Part shown: piece after piece, positions 17,727-27,252 of the stretch | Layout: every line of letters starts with the position of its first letter | Position numbering within the stretch: position 1 is the first letter of the stretch | Position numbers and translations under genes: made by a program | Source: an uncultured Dehalococcoidia bacterium | GTDB lineage: Bacteria > Chloroflexota > Dehalococcoidia > Lucifugimonadales > JADFKI01 | Length of the DNA: 64,000 bases | Assembly (NCBI GenBank): GCA_958295865.1 | Contig: CATQHF010000003.1 | Location: 248,001 to 312,000 of the forward strand | Direction: 5' to 3' | Notes under the pieces: model-generated | Seen by the model: the letters and a program-made list of their open reading frames with translations, nothing else | Database searches by the model: none | Told to the model about the DNA's origin: nothing

Positions 17727-18644
17727 TTGGACTTCGTAGGCAAGAGAAACTGGTTCTTCCTGTTTTCATTCATCGTAATTCTGCCGGGCGTGGTGTTCCT
17801 CATCATCAACCCGGGGCTGCGTATGGGCATCGACTTCACGGGCGGCTCCACGCTGACGATTAGGTTCTCGAACCCGGTTACGCAAGAGGCGCTCAGGGCG
17901 GAACTGACGCGCGTGGGCGAGGTCGACGCTACGGTGCAGAGCTTCGGCGATAATACTTACTTCGTCCGCACGCGCCAGCTATCCGACCAAGCTAAGGACG
18001 CCCTGGCGAACACGCTTGAGGCGAGCCTGTCGCCCGACGGCGTGGATGTGTCGTCCGATTTCGTGTCGCCCGTCGTGGCGCGCGATACGATACTCAACGG
18101 CATATACGCGGTCATCGCGGCAGCCGTGGGCATATTCCTGTATCTGTGGTGGGCGTTTCGCAGCGTGCCGCGCCCGTTCCGCTATGGCGTGGCGGCTATC
18201 ATCGCGCTGCTGCACGACCTCATCATCGTCGTGGGCATCTTCGCCGTGCTTGGCAACTTGTTGGGGCTTGAGGTGAACACGATGTTCCTGATTTCGGTGC
18301 TGACCGTCATCGGGTATAGCGTGAACGACACCATCGTGGTGTTCGACAGGCTGCGCGAGAATGTCGTCAACTACGGCAACCGCAGTTTCGCGCAGAATGT
18401 GAATGTCAGCATATCGGAGACGATAGGGCGCTCGCTGAACACTAGCCTGACGCTCCTGATAGTCTTGACCGCGCTGTTCCTGTTCGGGGGCCCGACGCTC
18501 CGCACCTTCCTGATGGTGCTGCTCATCGGCGTGATAGCGGGGACATACAGCTCCATCGCGGTGGCGAGCCAGGTGCTGGTTGCATGGGAGAACGGCGATT
18601 TCGGGCGGTTGCTGCCGTTCCGCAGGTCGGCGGCGGCGGCGTAG
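17727..18644 (+). CDS. secF: Protein translocase subunit SecF
   Basis: A 305-residue SecF. N-terminal helix, GLRMGIDFTGGSTLTIRF motif (about 29-46), a short periplasmic domain, then five helices with SVLTVIGYSVNDTIVVFDR (about 190-208) and the conserved LNTSLTLLIVLTALFLFGG. It starts at TTG 17727, three bases after the secD stop, with AGGAG eight bases upstream inside secD. Acts in the cytoplasmic membrane with SecD. Confidence 0.94.
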   Translation: MDFVGKRNWFFLFSFIVILPGVVFLIINPGLRMGIDFTGGSTLTIRFSNPVTQEALRAELTRVGEVDATVQSFGDNTYFVRTRQLSDQAKDALANTLEASLSPDGVDVSSDFVSPVVARDTILNGIYAVIAAAVGIFLYLWWAFRSVPRPFRYGVAAIIALLHDLIIVVGIFAVLGNLLGLEVNTMFLISVLTVIGYSVNDTIVVFDRLRENVVNYGNRSFAQNVNVSISETIGRSLNTSLTLLIVLTALFLFGGPTLRTFLMVLLIGVIAGTYSSIAVASQVLVAWENGDFGRLLPFRRSAAAA

Positions 18645-18684
18645 GCCGGAGTTCCCGACAGGATGGACAGAGGGGCCGGTCGCC

Positions 18685-19725
18685 CTACGCTGACGGGGGG
18701 ATGAGGGCGACGCGCCCGAATGTCGCGCCCGCGCGCATCTGCTCTATGGCGTCCGATGCGGCGTCGAATGAAAACTGCTGCGATATGATGGGCTGAACGC
18801 TGCCGCTGGCTGCCATGTCCACCGCCTTGCGGATGTGCCGCGGCGACGCGCCTGTCGCGCCCACTACGGTCGCGTCGCGGAACAGCAACTCGGCGAGGTT
18901 GAAGCGCGCGGCGCGTCCCGCTATCTCGCCGAGCACGACCATTCTGCCGAACTGCGCCAGGCTTGCTATGCATGAGCCGAAGAGCGCGGAGCCGACGGGG
19001 TTGAGCGCGACATCTACGCCCTCATCGTCCGTCAGCGCCATCGCAATCTCTGAGAAGTCCAGCTCGCCGTCGGCGAGAATGACATCGACGCCGTCGAGCG
19101 CTTCAAGCATGTCGATCTTGTGGGGCGATGTGGTTACGGCTAGAACGCGCGCGCCGAGCGCCGCCGCCGCCTGCGCGAGATGCGCGCCAAGCCCGCCGCC
19201 CGCGCCCACCACCAGCGCGGTTTCCCCGGGACGCAGCGCGGCGGCATCCTCCATGGCGTTGAGCGCGACGCCGATAGGGCAGGCGAGCAGTGCAGCCTGC
19301 ACTATGTCCATGGTGTCTGGCAGCGGCACGACGCTCGTCTCCGGCAGGCTGACGAACTGCGCGAAGCCGCCGTCGAGCGCATGCCCGAAGCCGCGCCCTC
19401 GCAGGCAGCGGTATTCTTGCCCCGCCGCGCAGCGAGCGCACTTGCCGCAAAAGGCGGTGAGGGCGGCAACAACCCTGTCGCCGGGCTGAACCGTCGTTAC
19501 CTGCTCGCCCACATCCGCGACGACGCCGGAAACCTCATGCCCCAGCACGACATCGCGCTTGACGCCGCGCCGCAGCGTGCCATCGACGACCGCGACATCG
19601 TGATAGCACACGCCGCACGCCGCGACCCGCACTAGCGCATCGCGCGCGCCGACGCTTGGCGTCGGAATATCGCGCCGCTCCAAGCGCGGCGCGTCTCCGT
19701 CAGTGTTCAGAACCAGCGCTTGCAT
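18685..19725 (-). CDS. Zinc-dependent alcohol dehydrogenase family protein
   Basis: About 346 residues, MDR superfamily. Catalytic-zinc region CGVCYHDVAV and GHEVSGVVADVG; the structural-zinc lobe CGKCARCAAGQEYRC has all four cysteines; the NAD(P) motif is VVGAGGGLGAHLAQAA. The frame can be extended to 19761, but ATG 19725 (MQALVLNTDG) starts at the usual residue with GGAA six bases upstream. Substrate is unknown. It converges on secF with a 40 bp gap. Confidence 0.9.
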   Translation of the reverse strand: MQALVLNTDGDAPRLERRDIPTPSVGARDALVRVAACGVCYHDVAVVDGTLRRGVKRDVVLGHEVSGVVADVGEQVTTVQPGDRVVAALTAFCGKCARCAAGQEYRCLRGRGFGHALDGGFAQFVSLPETSVVPLPDTMDIVQAALLACPIGVALNAMEDAAALRPGETALVVGAGGGLGAHLAQAAAALGARVLAVTTSPHKIDMLEALDGVDVILADGELDFSEIAMALTDDEGVDVALNPVGSALFGSCIASLAQFGRMVVLGEIAGRAARFNLAELLFRDATVVGATGASPRHIRKAVDMAASGSVQPIISQQFSFDAASDAIEQMRAGATFGRVALIPPSA

Positions 19726-19773
19726 GTCTGTTCCTATTCCTGCCATGAATTCGTTTGGCACAGGCGTAACGCC

Positions 19774-20673
19774 TCAGTCGGCGGCGGCGGCTTCGGATTG
19801 CAGCAGGTCGACGACGGCGCGTATCGTGTCGCTTGTGGGGCGGTCTTTGTCGGATTCCTCGGGCGTTTCGGCGGCATAAGGCGTCATGCTCAGCAGGCGG
19901 TAGATTTCGGCTGCGCCTTGATGGAACGCAGGCGTTACGCCCAGATGCTCGAAGGTTGCCGCGATTTCGTACATCTCGCCTATCCAGCGATGGGCGTTGG
20001 GCGGCAGGCGCGATATGCCGCCGGACATCTGCTTCAGGGCGCTGGGCTGGCTGTACTCGAACTCCGCGATAAGCTCATCGGTCAGGTTCAGGGATTCAGC
20101 CGCCGCCAGCAGCGCGATTTGAAGGGTGGATGTGCCTTTGGTGAGCGCGGCGTAGCACATCTTGATGCCCGATCCCCTGCCTATCTGGTCGCCAAGAGGC
20201 TTGACGCTGATGCCCTTGCCGTCAAGCTCGGCTACGACGCTCGTGTGCTCGCCGGACACATAGAAGCGCGGGGGCGCGCCGCGAGTGGGCGAGCCGCCTA
20301 TGATGCCGCCGTCCACATAGCGCCCGCCCGCGTCTCTGATGACAGCCTCTATTTGGCGCGTCGTCTGCGGGGATACGGCGTTGCAGTCGGCGTACACCGC
20401 GTTCTTGCCGGTCGCTCGCATGGCATTGGCGACATTCGTGGCGACCTTCATCGCCTGATCCGGCACGGTGATGGACAGGATGAGGTCGGCTTGCTCGACC
20501 AGCAGCCCCATCGTGGGCATGTCCCGAAAGTGCGCGTTGCCCGCGAGCTGGCGCGTGCGGTTGCTTCTGCCCCGCAAGTAGGTGATTACATCTATCTCAT
20601 TTTGACCAAGCATATATCCTACGCCTGATCCCATGTCGCCTGGGCTTAGTATGGCTACGGTGTGGACGGACAT
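19774..20673 (-). CDS. 6-phosphogluconate dehydrogenase-like NAD(P)-binding oxidoreductase
   Basis: About 299 residues. Starts MSVHTVAILSPGDMGSGVGYML, a Rossmann motif resembling beta-hydroxyacid dehydrogenases; YADCNAVSPQT and VDGGIIGGSPTRG match the substrate region, and KMCYAALTKGTSTLQIALL contains the catalytic-type Lys and belongs to the DUF1932 helical C-terminal domain. The preferred start is ATG 20673; the frame extends to 20703. Substrate not predictable. It may be co-transcribed with the alcohol dehydrogenase gene 48 bp downstream. Confidence 0.85.
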   Translation of the reverse strand: MSVHTVAILSPGDMGSGVGYMLGQNEIDVITYLRGRSNRTRQLAGNAHFRDMPTMGLLVEQADLILSITVPDQAMKVATNVANAMRATGKNAVYADCNAVSPQTTRQIEAVIRDAGGRYVDGGIIGGSPTRGAPPRFYVSGEHTSVVAELDGKGISVKPLGDQIGRGSGIKMCYAALTKGTSTLQIALLAAAESLNLTDELIAEFEYSQPSALKQMSGGISRLPPNAHRWIGEMYEIAATFEHLGVTPAFHQGAAEIYRLLSMTPYAAETPEESDKDRPTSDTIRAVVDLLQSEAAAAD

Positions 20674-20703
20674 GATGGACGCTCCTTTTCTGCCGAACCG
20701 CAA

Positions 20704-20938
20704 GGCTGCTCACAGCGCGAACGCCTGCTTCGGCATCTGTAACATTTGCCTGATTTCAGAATATCAGAAACCATGCGCCTCTGTCTTATAATGCCAACGG
20801 GTGATACCATTTCTTGCAGGCGGTTTTGCTGCTATGCCGCGCCGGATTCCTGCTTTGGCAGGAATGACGAAAAGGATAGTGGATAGGTGGATAGATCGAG
20901 GAACAAATAACACATAACATTGACTTGGGAGGTTCTGA
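20704..20938. repeat. Divergent intergenic region with one REP palindrome
   Basis: GGATTCCTGCTTTGGCAGGA (20844-20863) is a single hairpin of the common type. The region must hold the divergent promoters of the 6PGDH-like gene and nfo, but I cannot assign them with confidence. Confidence 0.5.
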
Positions 20939-21793
20939 ATGGAATTGGGAGCGCATGTATCGGCTGCTGGAGGCATAGACAAGGCGATTGATCGCGCCGT
21001 TGGCATCGGCGCGGAGACTATTCAGGTGTTCGCGTCTTCGCCGCGCGCCTGGAAGTTCAAGCCCATTGCGGAAGACAAGGCGCTGTCGTTCCGCGAGAAG
21101 GCGGCGGCGGCAGGCATCGAAGCCACCTTCCTGCACGGCTCATATCTGGTCAACATCGGGGGGAAGCCGGAGCATGTGGCAAAGTCGGTTGCCTCGCTGA
21201 CCAACCACATGGGCGCGGCGGCGCAGTTGGGCGCGCGGGGCGTCATATTCCATTCGGGCAGTCACAAGGGCGTCGGGTTCGACGCGGTGCTGGGGCAGGC
21301 GGCGGACGCGCTGGCGCAGGTGCTGGACAACACCGATGACGATGTGCAGCTCATCATCGAGAACTGCGCGGGCATGGGCGCTCAGATTGGCGCGTCATTC
21401 GCCGAGCTTGGCAGGCTCATCAAGGCGGTGGACTCGCCGCGCTTGAAGATATGCCTAGACACCGAGCATGCTTTCGCCGCCGGTTACAACATCGCCGACC
21501 CGCAGGGCATCCAGAGCGCCATGTCGGAGTTCGACGAGGAAATCGGGCTGGACAGGCTTGTAGTCGTGCATGCCAACGACGCGAAGGTGGAGTTCGGCTC
21601 GGGCGTCGACCGCCACGAGAACATCGGCGAAGGCTATATCGGCGTCGAGGGCTTTGAGACGATTATGGCGCATGCCGCGTTTGCGGATGTGCCATTCCTG
21701 CTGGAAGTGCCGGGCATGAACAAGAAGGGGCCGGACAAGCCGAACCTCGACCGCCTCAAGGACATACGCGAGCGGCTCGCGGTCGCCGGATAG
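20939..21793 (+). CDS. nfo: Deoxyribonuclease IV (AP endonuclease)
   Basis: A 284-residue zinc-dependent endonuclease IV for base-excision repair of abasic sites. Motifs: MELGAHVSAAGGIDKAIDRA at the N-terminus, IQVFASSPRAW, FLHGSYLVNIG, GVIFHSGSH, LIIENCAGMG, KICLDTEHAFAAGY and VVHANDAKVEFGSGVDRHENIGEG with the metal-binding His and Asp residues. Length is normal. GGGAGG precedes the ATG by six bases. Confidence 0.94.
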   Translation: MELGAHVSAAGGIDKAIDRAVGIGAETIQVFASSPRAWKFKPIAEDKALSFREKAAAAGIEATFLHGSYLVNIGGKPEHVAKSVASLTNHMGAAAQLGARGVIFHSGSHKGVGFDAVLGQAADALAQVLDNTDDDVQLIIENCAGMGAQIGASFAELGRLIKAVDSPRLKICLDTEHAFAAGYNIADPQGIQSAMSEFDEEIGLDRLVVVHANDAKVEFGSGVDRHENIGEGYIGVEGFETIMAHAAFADVPFLLEVPGMNKKGPDKPNLDRLKDIRERLAVAG

Positions 21794-21871
21794 CGCCGGA
21801 TAGTGAATAGTGATAGTGATGTCGGCGTGCCTGCGTGAGCGCGGGTATCGCGCTTCTGTCAGCAAGTCGGA

Positions 21872-22744
21872 ATGAGCGTCGTCGCAGTCAGTGTGCTGTA
21901 TGGCGTCATTGCCGCAATCGGCTGGGGCGTCGCCGATTTTCTCGCGGCAATCGCGGCGAAGCGGCTCGGCGTTCTGCGGACGGCGACCGGCGTGCATCTG
22001 GCTTCGTGCGTGGCTGCGGCGGGCTACCTCTTCGTGGTCTATGAACCCGGCGCTTTGGCATGGACGCACTGGGCGGCGCTTGCGGCTGTGTCAGTATTGG
22101 GCTTGCTGGCATACATCGCGTTTTACCGCGCGCTGAGCGCAGGCCCCGTTGCCGTCGTCAGCCCCATCACATCCGCATACGCCATAGTGGTCATCGCGCT
22201 TGCGATGATGCTGGCGGGCGAGCGGCTCGGCGGGTGGCAGGCGCTGGGGGCGGCGTGCAGCATTAGCGGCGTAGCGCTGGCGTCCTTCGATCCGCGAGGG
22301 TTTTCGAGCGGCGGCAGGGTGATTGGGCTAGGCGTGCTGCTGGCGATAGCCGCCACGCTGGGCATTGGGCTGATGCAGTATGCGCTGGGCATATTGTCCA
22401 GAGATATAGGATGGTTCCTGCCAGTCTATATCAACCGCGCGCTGGTACTCGGGCTGTTCCTGCCGCTCACAATCGCAATGCGCCAATGGACGCTGGGAGG
22501 CGTTACGCTTCCGCTGGCGGCGGGAATTGCCGTCGCGGGCGTCGCGGAGATTGGCGGTATGTTTGCCTATGCGCGGGGCGCGGAGATAGGCGTCATCTCC
22601 ATAGTCGCCGCGGCGTCCATCGGCTATCCGCTCATTCCGATGGTGGGCGGCATCGTCATGTTCGGCGAACGCCTTGCGGTCAGCCAGTGGGTAGGGCTGG
22701 GCGTCGCTCTCGCGGGGCTGTTCGTGCTTGCGCTTGCCTCGTGA
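21872..22744 (+). CDS. EamA/DMT-family transporter
   Basis: A 290-residue membrane protein with about ten hydrophobic segments and the two-fold repeat expected of EamA domains (about 5-140 and 150-288). Typical EamA phrases: FYRALSAGPVAVVSPI in the first repeat and GAEIGVISIVAAASIGYPLIPMVGG in the second. Probably exports a small metabolite; substrate unknown. It lies 78 bp after nfo on the same strand. Confidence 0.88.
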   Translation: MSVVAVSVLYGVIAAIGWGVADFLAAIAAKRLGVLRTATGVHLASCVAAAGYLFVVYEPGALAWTHWAALAAVSVLGLLAYIAFYRALSAGPVAVVSPITSAYAIVVIALAMMLAGERLGGWQALGAACSISGVALASFDPRGFSSGGRVIGLGVLLAIAATLGIGLMQYALGILSRDIGWFLPVYINRALVLGLFLPLTIAMRQWTLGGVTLPLAAGIAVAGVAEIGGMFAYARGAEIGVISIVAAASIGYPLIPMVGGIVMFGERLAVSQWVGLGVALAGLFVLALAS

Positions 22745-22801
22745 TATACTTTGACGCAGTAATTCACAAGCCCGTCAGGGCTGCAACAAAAGAGGTGATA
22801 A

Positions 22802-23557
22802 ATGGGACTCAAAGACAAGGTGTGCATCGTTACGGGCGGCGGCAGCGGCATCGGACGCAGCGCGGCGCTCATGATGGCGGCGGCAGGCGCTAAGGTGGTG
22901 GTGGTCGGCAGAACGGCGTCCAAGGTGGAGAGCGTGCAGCAGGAGATTGAAGCAGCAGGCGGCTCCGCTATGGCGATCGGGCTTGATGTCGCCGACTACG
23001 ACGGCGTGATGCGGATGGCGGACGACGTGCTTGGCAGCTACGGACAGATCGATGTGCTGGTGAACAACGCGGGGCATAGCTCACCGCACCGACGGCTGAT
23101 GACGACCACGCCGGAGGAGTTGCGCGCCGTGCTGGACTCCAACGTCTCCGGGAGCGTCTATTGCGCGCAGGCGGTCGTGCCTCACATGCGAGAGCGCGGA
23201 GAAGGGACGATTATCAATGTGTCCTCGCTGGCGGGCGTGAACGGCAGTCTGCTGGCGGGCATGGCGTACAGCGCGGCAAAGGCGGCGGTCATCAATTTCA
23301 CATCGTTTCTCAACGCGGAGCTGAAGAACACCGGGATTCGTTCCAGCGTGGTAATTCCCGGCGAGGTCGATACGCCCATACTGGACGGGCGTCCGGTAGT
23401 GCCGTCCGCGGAGGCGCGGGAAACGATGGTTACGGCCGAGGACGCGGCAGAGGCGATAATGCTAATCGCAAGCCTGCCACAAGCCGCGTGCATTCCCGAA
23501 CTGATTATTCGCCCGACATATCAGAGGGACACATCCGCTGAGGCGGGCGCGGCGTAG
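22802..23557 (+). CDS. SDR-family oxidoreductase
   Basis: A 251-residue classical short-chain dehydrogenase. NAD(P) motif TGGGSGIGRSAA (about 9-20), NNAGHS, the catalytic Ser in NVSSLAGVNGS, and YSAAKAAVINF with the Tyr-Lys pair. AGAGGTG lies upstream of the ATG. Substrate cannot be predicted. It follows the EamA gene by 57 bp. Confidence 0.92.
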   Translation: MGLKDKVCIVTGGGSGIGRSAALMMAAAGAKVVVVGRTASKVESVQQEIEAAGGSAMAIGLDVADYDGVMRMADDVLGSYGQIDVLVNNAGHSSPHRRLMTTTPEELRAVLDSNVSGSVYCAQAVVPHMRERGEGTIINVSSLAGVNGSLLAGMAYSAAKAAVINFTSFLNAELKNTGIRSSVVIPGEVDTPILDGRPVVPSAEARETMVTAEDAAEAIMLIASLPQAACIPELIIRPTYQRDTSAEAGAA

Positions 23558-23638
23558 AGGGCGCAGGGATAGAGGCTAACACAGGATATACTGGACGGAG
23601 TGGATGTTTCCGCGTCCAGCGGATTGCAATAACCGGGA

Positions 23639-24253
23639 GTGGAAGATATGCAGCAGCAACCGGCTTATGCCGCTCATTTGATGCACAACGACCCCAAGAT
23701 GGCTGAGATGCTGGCGACGAACCGCGAGTTCATACTCGAGGACGGCGCGCTTTCGGCGAAGGTGAAGACGCTGATGACGATGCTGTGCGATGCGCTGCTG
23801 GCGCACGAGAACGGCGTGTCCGTCATTGCGGACAGGGCGCGCGACATGGGCGCGACGGAAGCGGAGATTGCGGAGACCATCCGCGTCGCCTTCCTGATGG
23901 GCGGCCTGCCCGCGCTGGTTACGGGCGTCAATGCCTTCAAGAAAGAGCAGCTGAGATATAACCCCATTCCCCCGGATCCCCTTGATACTCGTCTGTTCCC
24001 ACATTGCTTGTGCGGCTGTGGAAGCCCAAACTCAACCTATCCGGCGGGAACGATGTTCAATCATGGACACGACGCGAAGTTGAGAAGCCAACTGAACAAG
24101 ATCGCGCGAAACGACCTCCCAAGGGAAAGCATCCCCATCGAATTGATAGCGGGCGCTGAGAACCACCCCGAATGGTTCGTGCGCTCCGGCCGCCGCTTCT
24201 TGGGCAAGTACAGCGCGGATGACATCCTGGCGTTGAGGGACGCCGCGGAATAG
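23639..24253 (+). CDS. Carboxymuconolactone-decarboxylase-like protein with Cys-rich C-terminal extension
   Basis: About 204 residues (GTG 23639 or ATG 23648). Residues 8-105 resemble a CMD/AhpD-like helical domain (LMTMLCDALLAHENGV, then RDMGATEAEIAETIRVAFLMGG), but the redox CxxC of AhpD is absent. Residues 120-204 form a second region with HCLCGCGSPNSTYPAGTMF followed by NHGHDAKLRSQL, reminiscent of small CxCGCG/GHD proteins that normally stand alone. The joint suggests a gene fusion. Function unknown; a metal-binding role for the Cys/His tail is inference. Confidence 0.75.
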   Translation: MEDMQQQPAYAAHLMHNDPKMAEMLATNREFILEDGALSAKVKTLMTMLCDALLAHENGVSVIADRARDMGATEAEIAETIRVAFLMGGLPALVTGVNAFKKEQLRYNPIPPDPLDTRLFPHCLCGCGSPNSTYPAGTMFNHGHDAKLRSQLNKIARNDLPRESIPIELIAGAENHPEWFVRSGRRFLGKYSADDILALRDAAE

Positions 24254-24258
24254 ACATA

Positions 24259-24513
24259 ATGGACATAAACACGATAACCATCATAGTTTTCATAATCGTG
24301 GCTGGCTTCCTGCTGGAACGGCGAATTAACTCGCGCATAAGTGAGTTGAGACAGGAAATGTATCGACTCTTTGAAGAACAGGGCGCGAAAGTAACTGCGA
24401 TGCAAGCCGATATATCCGATTTGCAGAAGGGCCAGGCAAGGATTGAAGGCGCGATGGAGATTATGAAGGACTTGTTCGAGAGGGCTATGTTCTCGAATAG
24501 CGCGCGAACCTAG
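24259..24513 (+). CDS. Small membrane-anchored coiled-coil protein
   Basis: 84 residues. One N-terminal helix (ITIIVFIIVAGFLLE, about 6-20) is followed by a charged, probably coiled-coil stretch (about 24-75). It starts six bases after the preceding stop, so it is likely translated with it. Its stop overlaps that of the convergent hydroxyacid dehydrogenase gene. No family is recognised. Confidence 0.6.
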   Translation: MDINTITIIVFIIVAGFLLERRINSRISELRQEMYRLFEEQGAKVTAMQADISDLQKGQARIEGAMEIMKDLFERAMFSNSART

Positions 24514-25499
24514 TTACCGCCCAGCGCTTCCGGGTTGACGCAGGACGGCATGGGTTCGCCTTGCAGCGCGGCGATGATGTTGTCTGCCGACATCTGCCCC
24601 ATCCTGCGAACGGTCTGGTGGCTTGCGCTGGATATGTGAGGCGTGAGCAGCAGGTTGTCGAGCGACAGCAGCGGGTCGTCGTGCGGGATTGGCTCCGGGT
24701 CGGTCACATCGAGCGCCGCGCCCGCGATTTCGCCGCCGCTCAAGGCGTCATAGAGAGCGCGCGGGTTCACCGTGCGCCCGCGCGTGGTGTTGATGAGAAA
24801 CGCGGTGGAGCGCATCAGTTCCAGTTCGCGCTTGCCAACCATGTACTCGGTCTCCGGCGTCAGCGGCATGTGCAGGCTTACGAAGTCGGCTTCCGACAGC
24901 ACGGCGTCCATGTCATCGCGCCATTCCGCGCCAAGATCCGCTTCCACTTCCGGCTTGCGGGTGCGTGAGTGATAGATGATACGCATGTCGAACGCCCGCG
25001 CCCGCCGCGCAACCGCCGTTCCTATCAGTCCCATGCCAACAATGCCCAGCGTCGCGCCATATACATCCGTCCCCAGGTAGGGGATCTGGTCGAATACCGT
25101 CCACTCTTTGGCGCGTATCTTGCGGTCGCCGTAGGTGATGTTCCTTGCGAGCGAAAGTATCAGCCCAAGCGTGAAGTCGGCGCAGGACTCGTGCAGCACG
25201 CCGGGGGTGTTGCCGATGAGTATGCCGTTGCGCGTGGCTGCGGGAATATCGATGTTGTCCAGCCCGACGGCGCGGTTCGCAACCACCTTCAGCGTGGTTG
25301 CGCCGTCGAGCAATTCGGCGTCGATTACGTCGGTCACCTCCGTCAGCAGCGCGGCGCACTCCTGCGCCTTCTCCAACATCAGCGCCCTCGGCGGCGGCGT
25401 GTTCTCCTGCCATACTTCCACATCGAACCTGCTTTGCAGGAAGGTTATGGCGTCGGGGATGATGTGGCTGCGAGTTATGAATATCTTGTCGTGCGGCAT
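24510..25499 (-). CDS. D-2-hydroxyacid dehydrogenase (glyoxylate reductase-like)
   Basis: About 329 residues. NAD motif GIVGMGLIGTAVARRA, substrate-binding VVANRAVGLDNID, catalytic Arg in INTTRGRTVN, Glu in VTDPEPI, and the catalytic His in LLTPHISSA. These are all family hallmarks. Start ATG 25499 has GGTGA upstream; the frame reaches 25514. Likely reduces glyoxylate, hydroxypyruvate or a similar 2-oxoacid. Confidence 0.92.
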   Translation of the reverse strand: MPHDKIFITRSHIIPDAITFLQSRFDVEVWQENTPPPRALMLEKAQECAALLTEVTDVIDAELLDGATTLKVVANRAVGLDNIDIPAATRNGILIGNTPGVLHESCADFTLGLILSLARNITYGDRKIRAKEWTVFDQIPYLGTDVYGATLGIVGMGLIGTAVARRARAFDMRIIYHSRTRKPEVEADLGAEWRDDMDAVLSEADFVSLHMPLTPETEYMVGKRELELMRSTAFLINTTRGRTVNPRALYDALSGGEIAGAALDVTDPEPIPHDDPLLSLDNLLLTPHISSASHQTVRRMGQMSADNIIAALQGEPMPSCVNPEALGGN

Positions 25500-25547
25500 A
25501 ATTTCACCAGTCATTCGGCTAGTCGGGTGTGTCAGTGCGTCAGTATA

Positions 25548-26060
25548 TCAGGAATGGGATTTCAGATACGCCGTAATCTCTGCCGGATGCCATGCGATTG
25601 GCGTCGCGGACTTGGGAATAAGCAGGGGATGTCGCGGCTCTCCCGACTTGTTGAGTCCGATATGGCAGAGTTGGGCGGTGCGCCGCAATGAAGTGAGCGT
25701 TTGCGCTGCCCTGTTCATGTGTGAGCCGTGATTGCCCCAGGCGCATATCACCCTGTCGGCGGCTTTGACCGCCGCGCGGATGTAACAGTCGTTGCGCTTG
25801 CCCACTGGTTCGGCTGCCCTTCGCAGTTCGGCGGGGTGAGTAGCCATCAGCGCGAACAGGTTGACCACCTCCAGCGTTCCGAAGCCCCAGCTTCGCGCGA
25901 ACCCGATGCAGCGCCGAATCGTAGCGTCGTCATGCGTTTCGTCCGCCTTCGACGGATTCAGCATGATGAAGAGCAGCCGACGGCTTGACGCGCCGAGCCG
26001 TCGGGTCAGCCGATAGCGATATTTTCTATCCTCGGAAAAGCATGCCCAACTATCGCTCAT
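25548..26060 (-). CDS. DUF1643-family protein
   Basis: 170 residues. Typical DUF1643 features: RYRLTRRLG, LLFIMLNPSKADETHDDATIRRC, GFGTLEVVNLFALMATHP and ICAWGNHG. The family's biochemical role is not known to me. Its ATG overlaps the queG stop by four bases (ATGA), so the two genes are translationally coupled. Confidence 0.85.
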   Translation of the reverse strand: MSDSWACFSEDRKYRYRLTRRLGASSRRLLFIMLNPSKADETHDDATIRRCIGFARSWGFGTLEVVNLFALMATHPAELRRAAEPVGKRNDCYIRAAVKAADRVICAWGNHGSHMNRAAQTLTSLRRTAQLCHIGLNKSGEPRHPLLIPKSATPIAWHPAEITAYLKSHS

Positions 26061-27202
26061 GACGCCTCAGCCTCTTCGAGCGCAAGCCGTATCTCATCGA
26101 TGACCTCCGCATCCGTCTCCTCGTCGAGCGCAGAGCGCAGGGCGGTCTCCGCGTCATTGCCGCCGATGCGTCCGAGCGCCCAGGCAGCATGCAGGCGCAC
26201 AATGTCGCTGTCGCTGTGGAGCGCGTTTGCGAGCGCGGGAACGGCGACGGGATCGCCGATATTGCCGAGTGCGACGCACACATTGCGCTGCAAGCCCACC
26301 CGCTTGGCGCGCTTGATTGGGCTGCGGCGGAAGCGCGCGCTGAAGCCTGCGGCGTCCAAGTCCAGCAGCGGCGTCAGCGCGGGCGCGGCGAAGTCGTGAC
26401 GCTGCTTGAACGCCGCTTCCAGGCTGCCCGTCGCCTTGCGATTGACGGGGCATACATCCTGGCAAATGTCGCAGCCGAACACCCAATCGCCGACCAGTGG
26501 GCGCAGTTCGCGCGGTATCGCGCCGCGCAGCTCGATGGTGAGATATGAGATGCAGCGCGTGTTGTCCACCACATAGGGCGCGACTATCGCGCCGGTGGGG
26601 CAAGCGTCGATGCAGAGGACGCAATCGCCGCAGGTCTTCTTGAGCGGCGCGTCCGGTTCAAGCGCGATGTCGGTAATCACTTGCGCCAAGAAGACCCAGG
26701 AGCCGTGGCTGGGCGTCAGTATGTTGGTGTTCTTGCCGAACCATCCCACGCCGGCGCGCGCCGCCGCCGCGCGGTCGTTCATCGGGCCGTCGTCCACGAA
26801 TACGCGCGTGCTGACGGCGCGCCCGGCAATCGCCGGCAGCCCGTCGGCGAACTCGCGCAGCCGTGCCTTGATGACATCGTGGTAGTCGTCGCCCCAGGCG
26901 TAGCGCGCTATCTTGCCGCGCGGCTGTGAATCGGGCGCGTTTGGCTCGCCGGTGTTGTAGCTCAGCGCGAGGGATATGACCGACTTCGCGCCTTCCAGAA
27001 GCGACTGCGGGCGGTTGGCGCGGCGCACGCGCTCCTCCGTGTACCACGACAAGCCGTCCATGTGGCCGTCGCGGATGCGCTTGAGCGCGGCGGCTTCGTC
27101 GCGGCTGAATGCGTCCGCCGTCGTGATGCGCGCGATGTCGAAGCCGCAATCGAGGGCAAGCCGCTTGACTGCCCGTTCCGCATTGGCGTGAGTTGCCTGC
27201 AA
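26057..27202 (-). CDS. queG: Epoxyqueuosine reductase
   Basis: Last step of queuosine biosynthesis in tRNA, a cobalamin-dependent reduction. The catalytic region (VFVDDGPMNDRAAAARAG), two 4Fe-4S clusters (CGDCVLCIDACPTGAI and FGCDICQDVCPVNR) and a C-terminal HEAT-repeat segment (NVCVALGNIGDPVAVPALA) are visible. The open frame runs to 27502, but its first 80 codons are translated MITE sequence. A TTG at 27202 with AAAGGA seven bases upstream gives a normal 381-residue protein and is preferred; ATG 27265 lies at the MITE end. Confidence 0.9.
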   Translation of the reverse strand: MQATHANAERAVKRLALDCGFDIARITTADAFSRDEAAALKRIRDGHMDGLSWYTEERVRRANRPQSLLEGAKSVISLALSYNTGEPNAPDSQPRGKIARYAWGDDYHDVIKARLREFADGLPAIAGRAVSTRVFVDDGPMNDRAAAARAGVGWFGKNTNILTPSHGSWVFLAQVITDIALEPDAPLKKTCGDCVLCIDACPTGAIVAPYVVDNTRCISYLTIELRGAIPRELRPLVGDWVFGCDICQDVCPVNRKATGSLEAAFKQRHDFAAPALTPLLDLDAAGFSARFRRSPIKRAKRVGLQRNVCVALGNIGDPVAVPALANALHSDSDIVRLHAAWALGRIGGNDAETALRSALDEETDAEVIDEIRLALEEAEAS

Positions 27203-27252
27203 TCTATCATCCTTTGCGATGTTCTGGCGTAGATTTGTACTGCATTGCGGTT

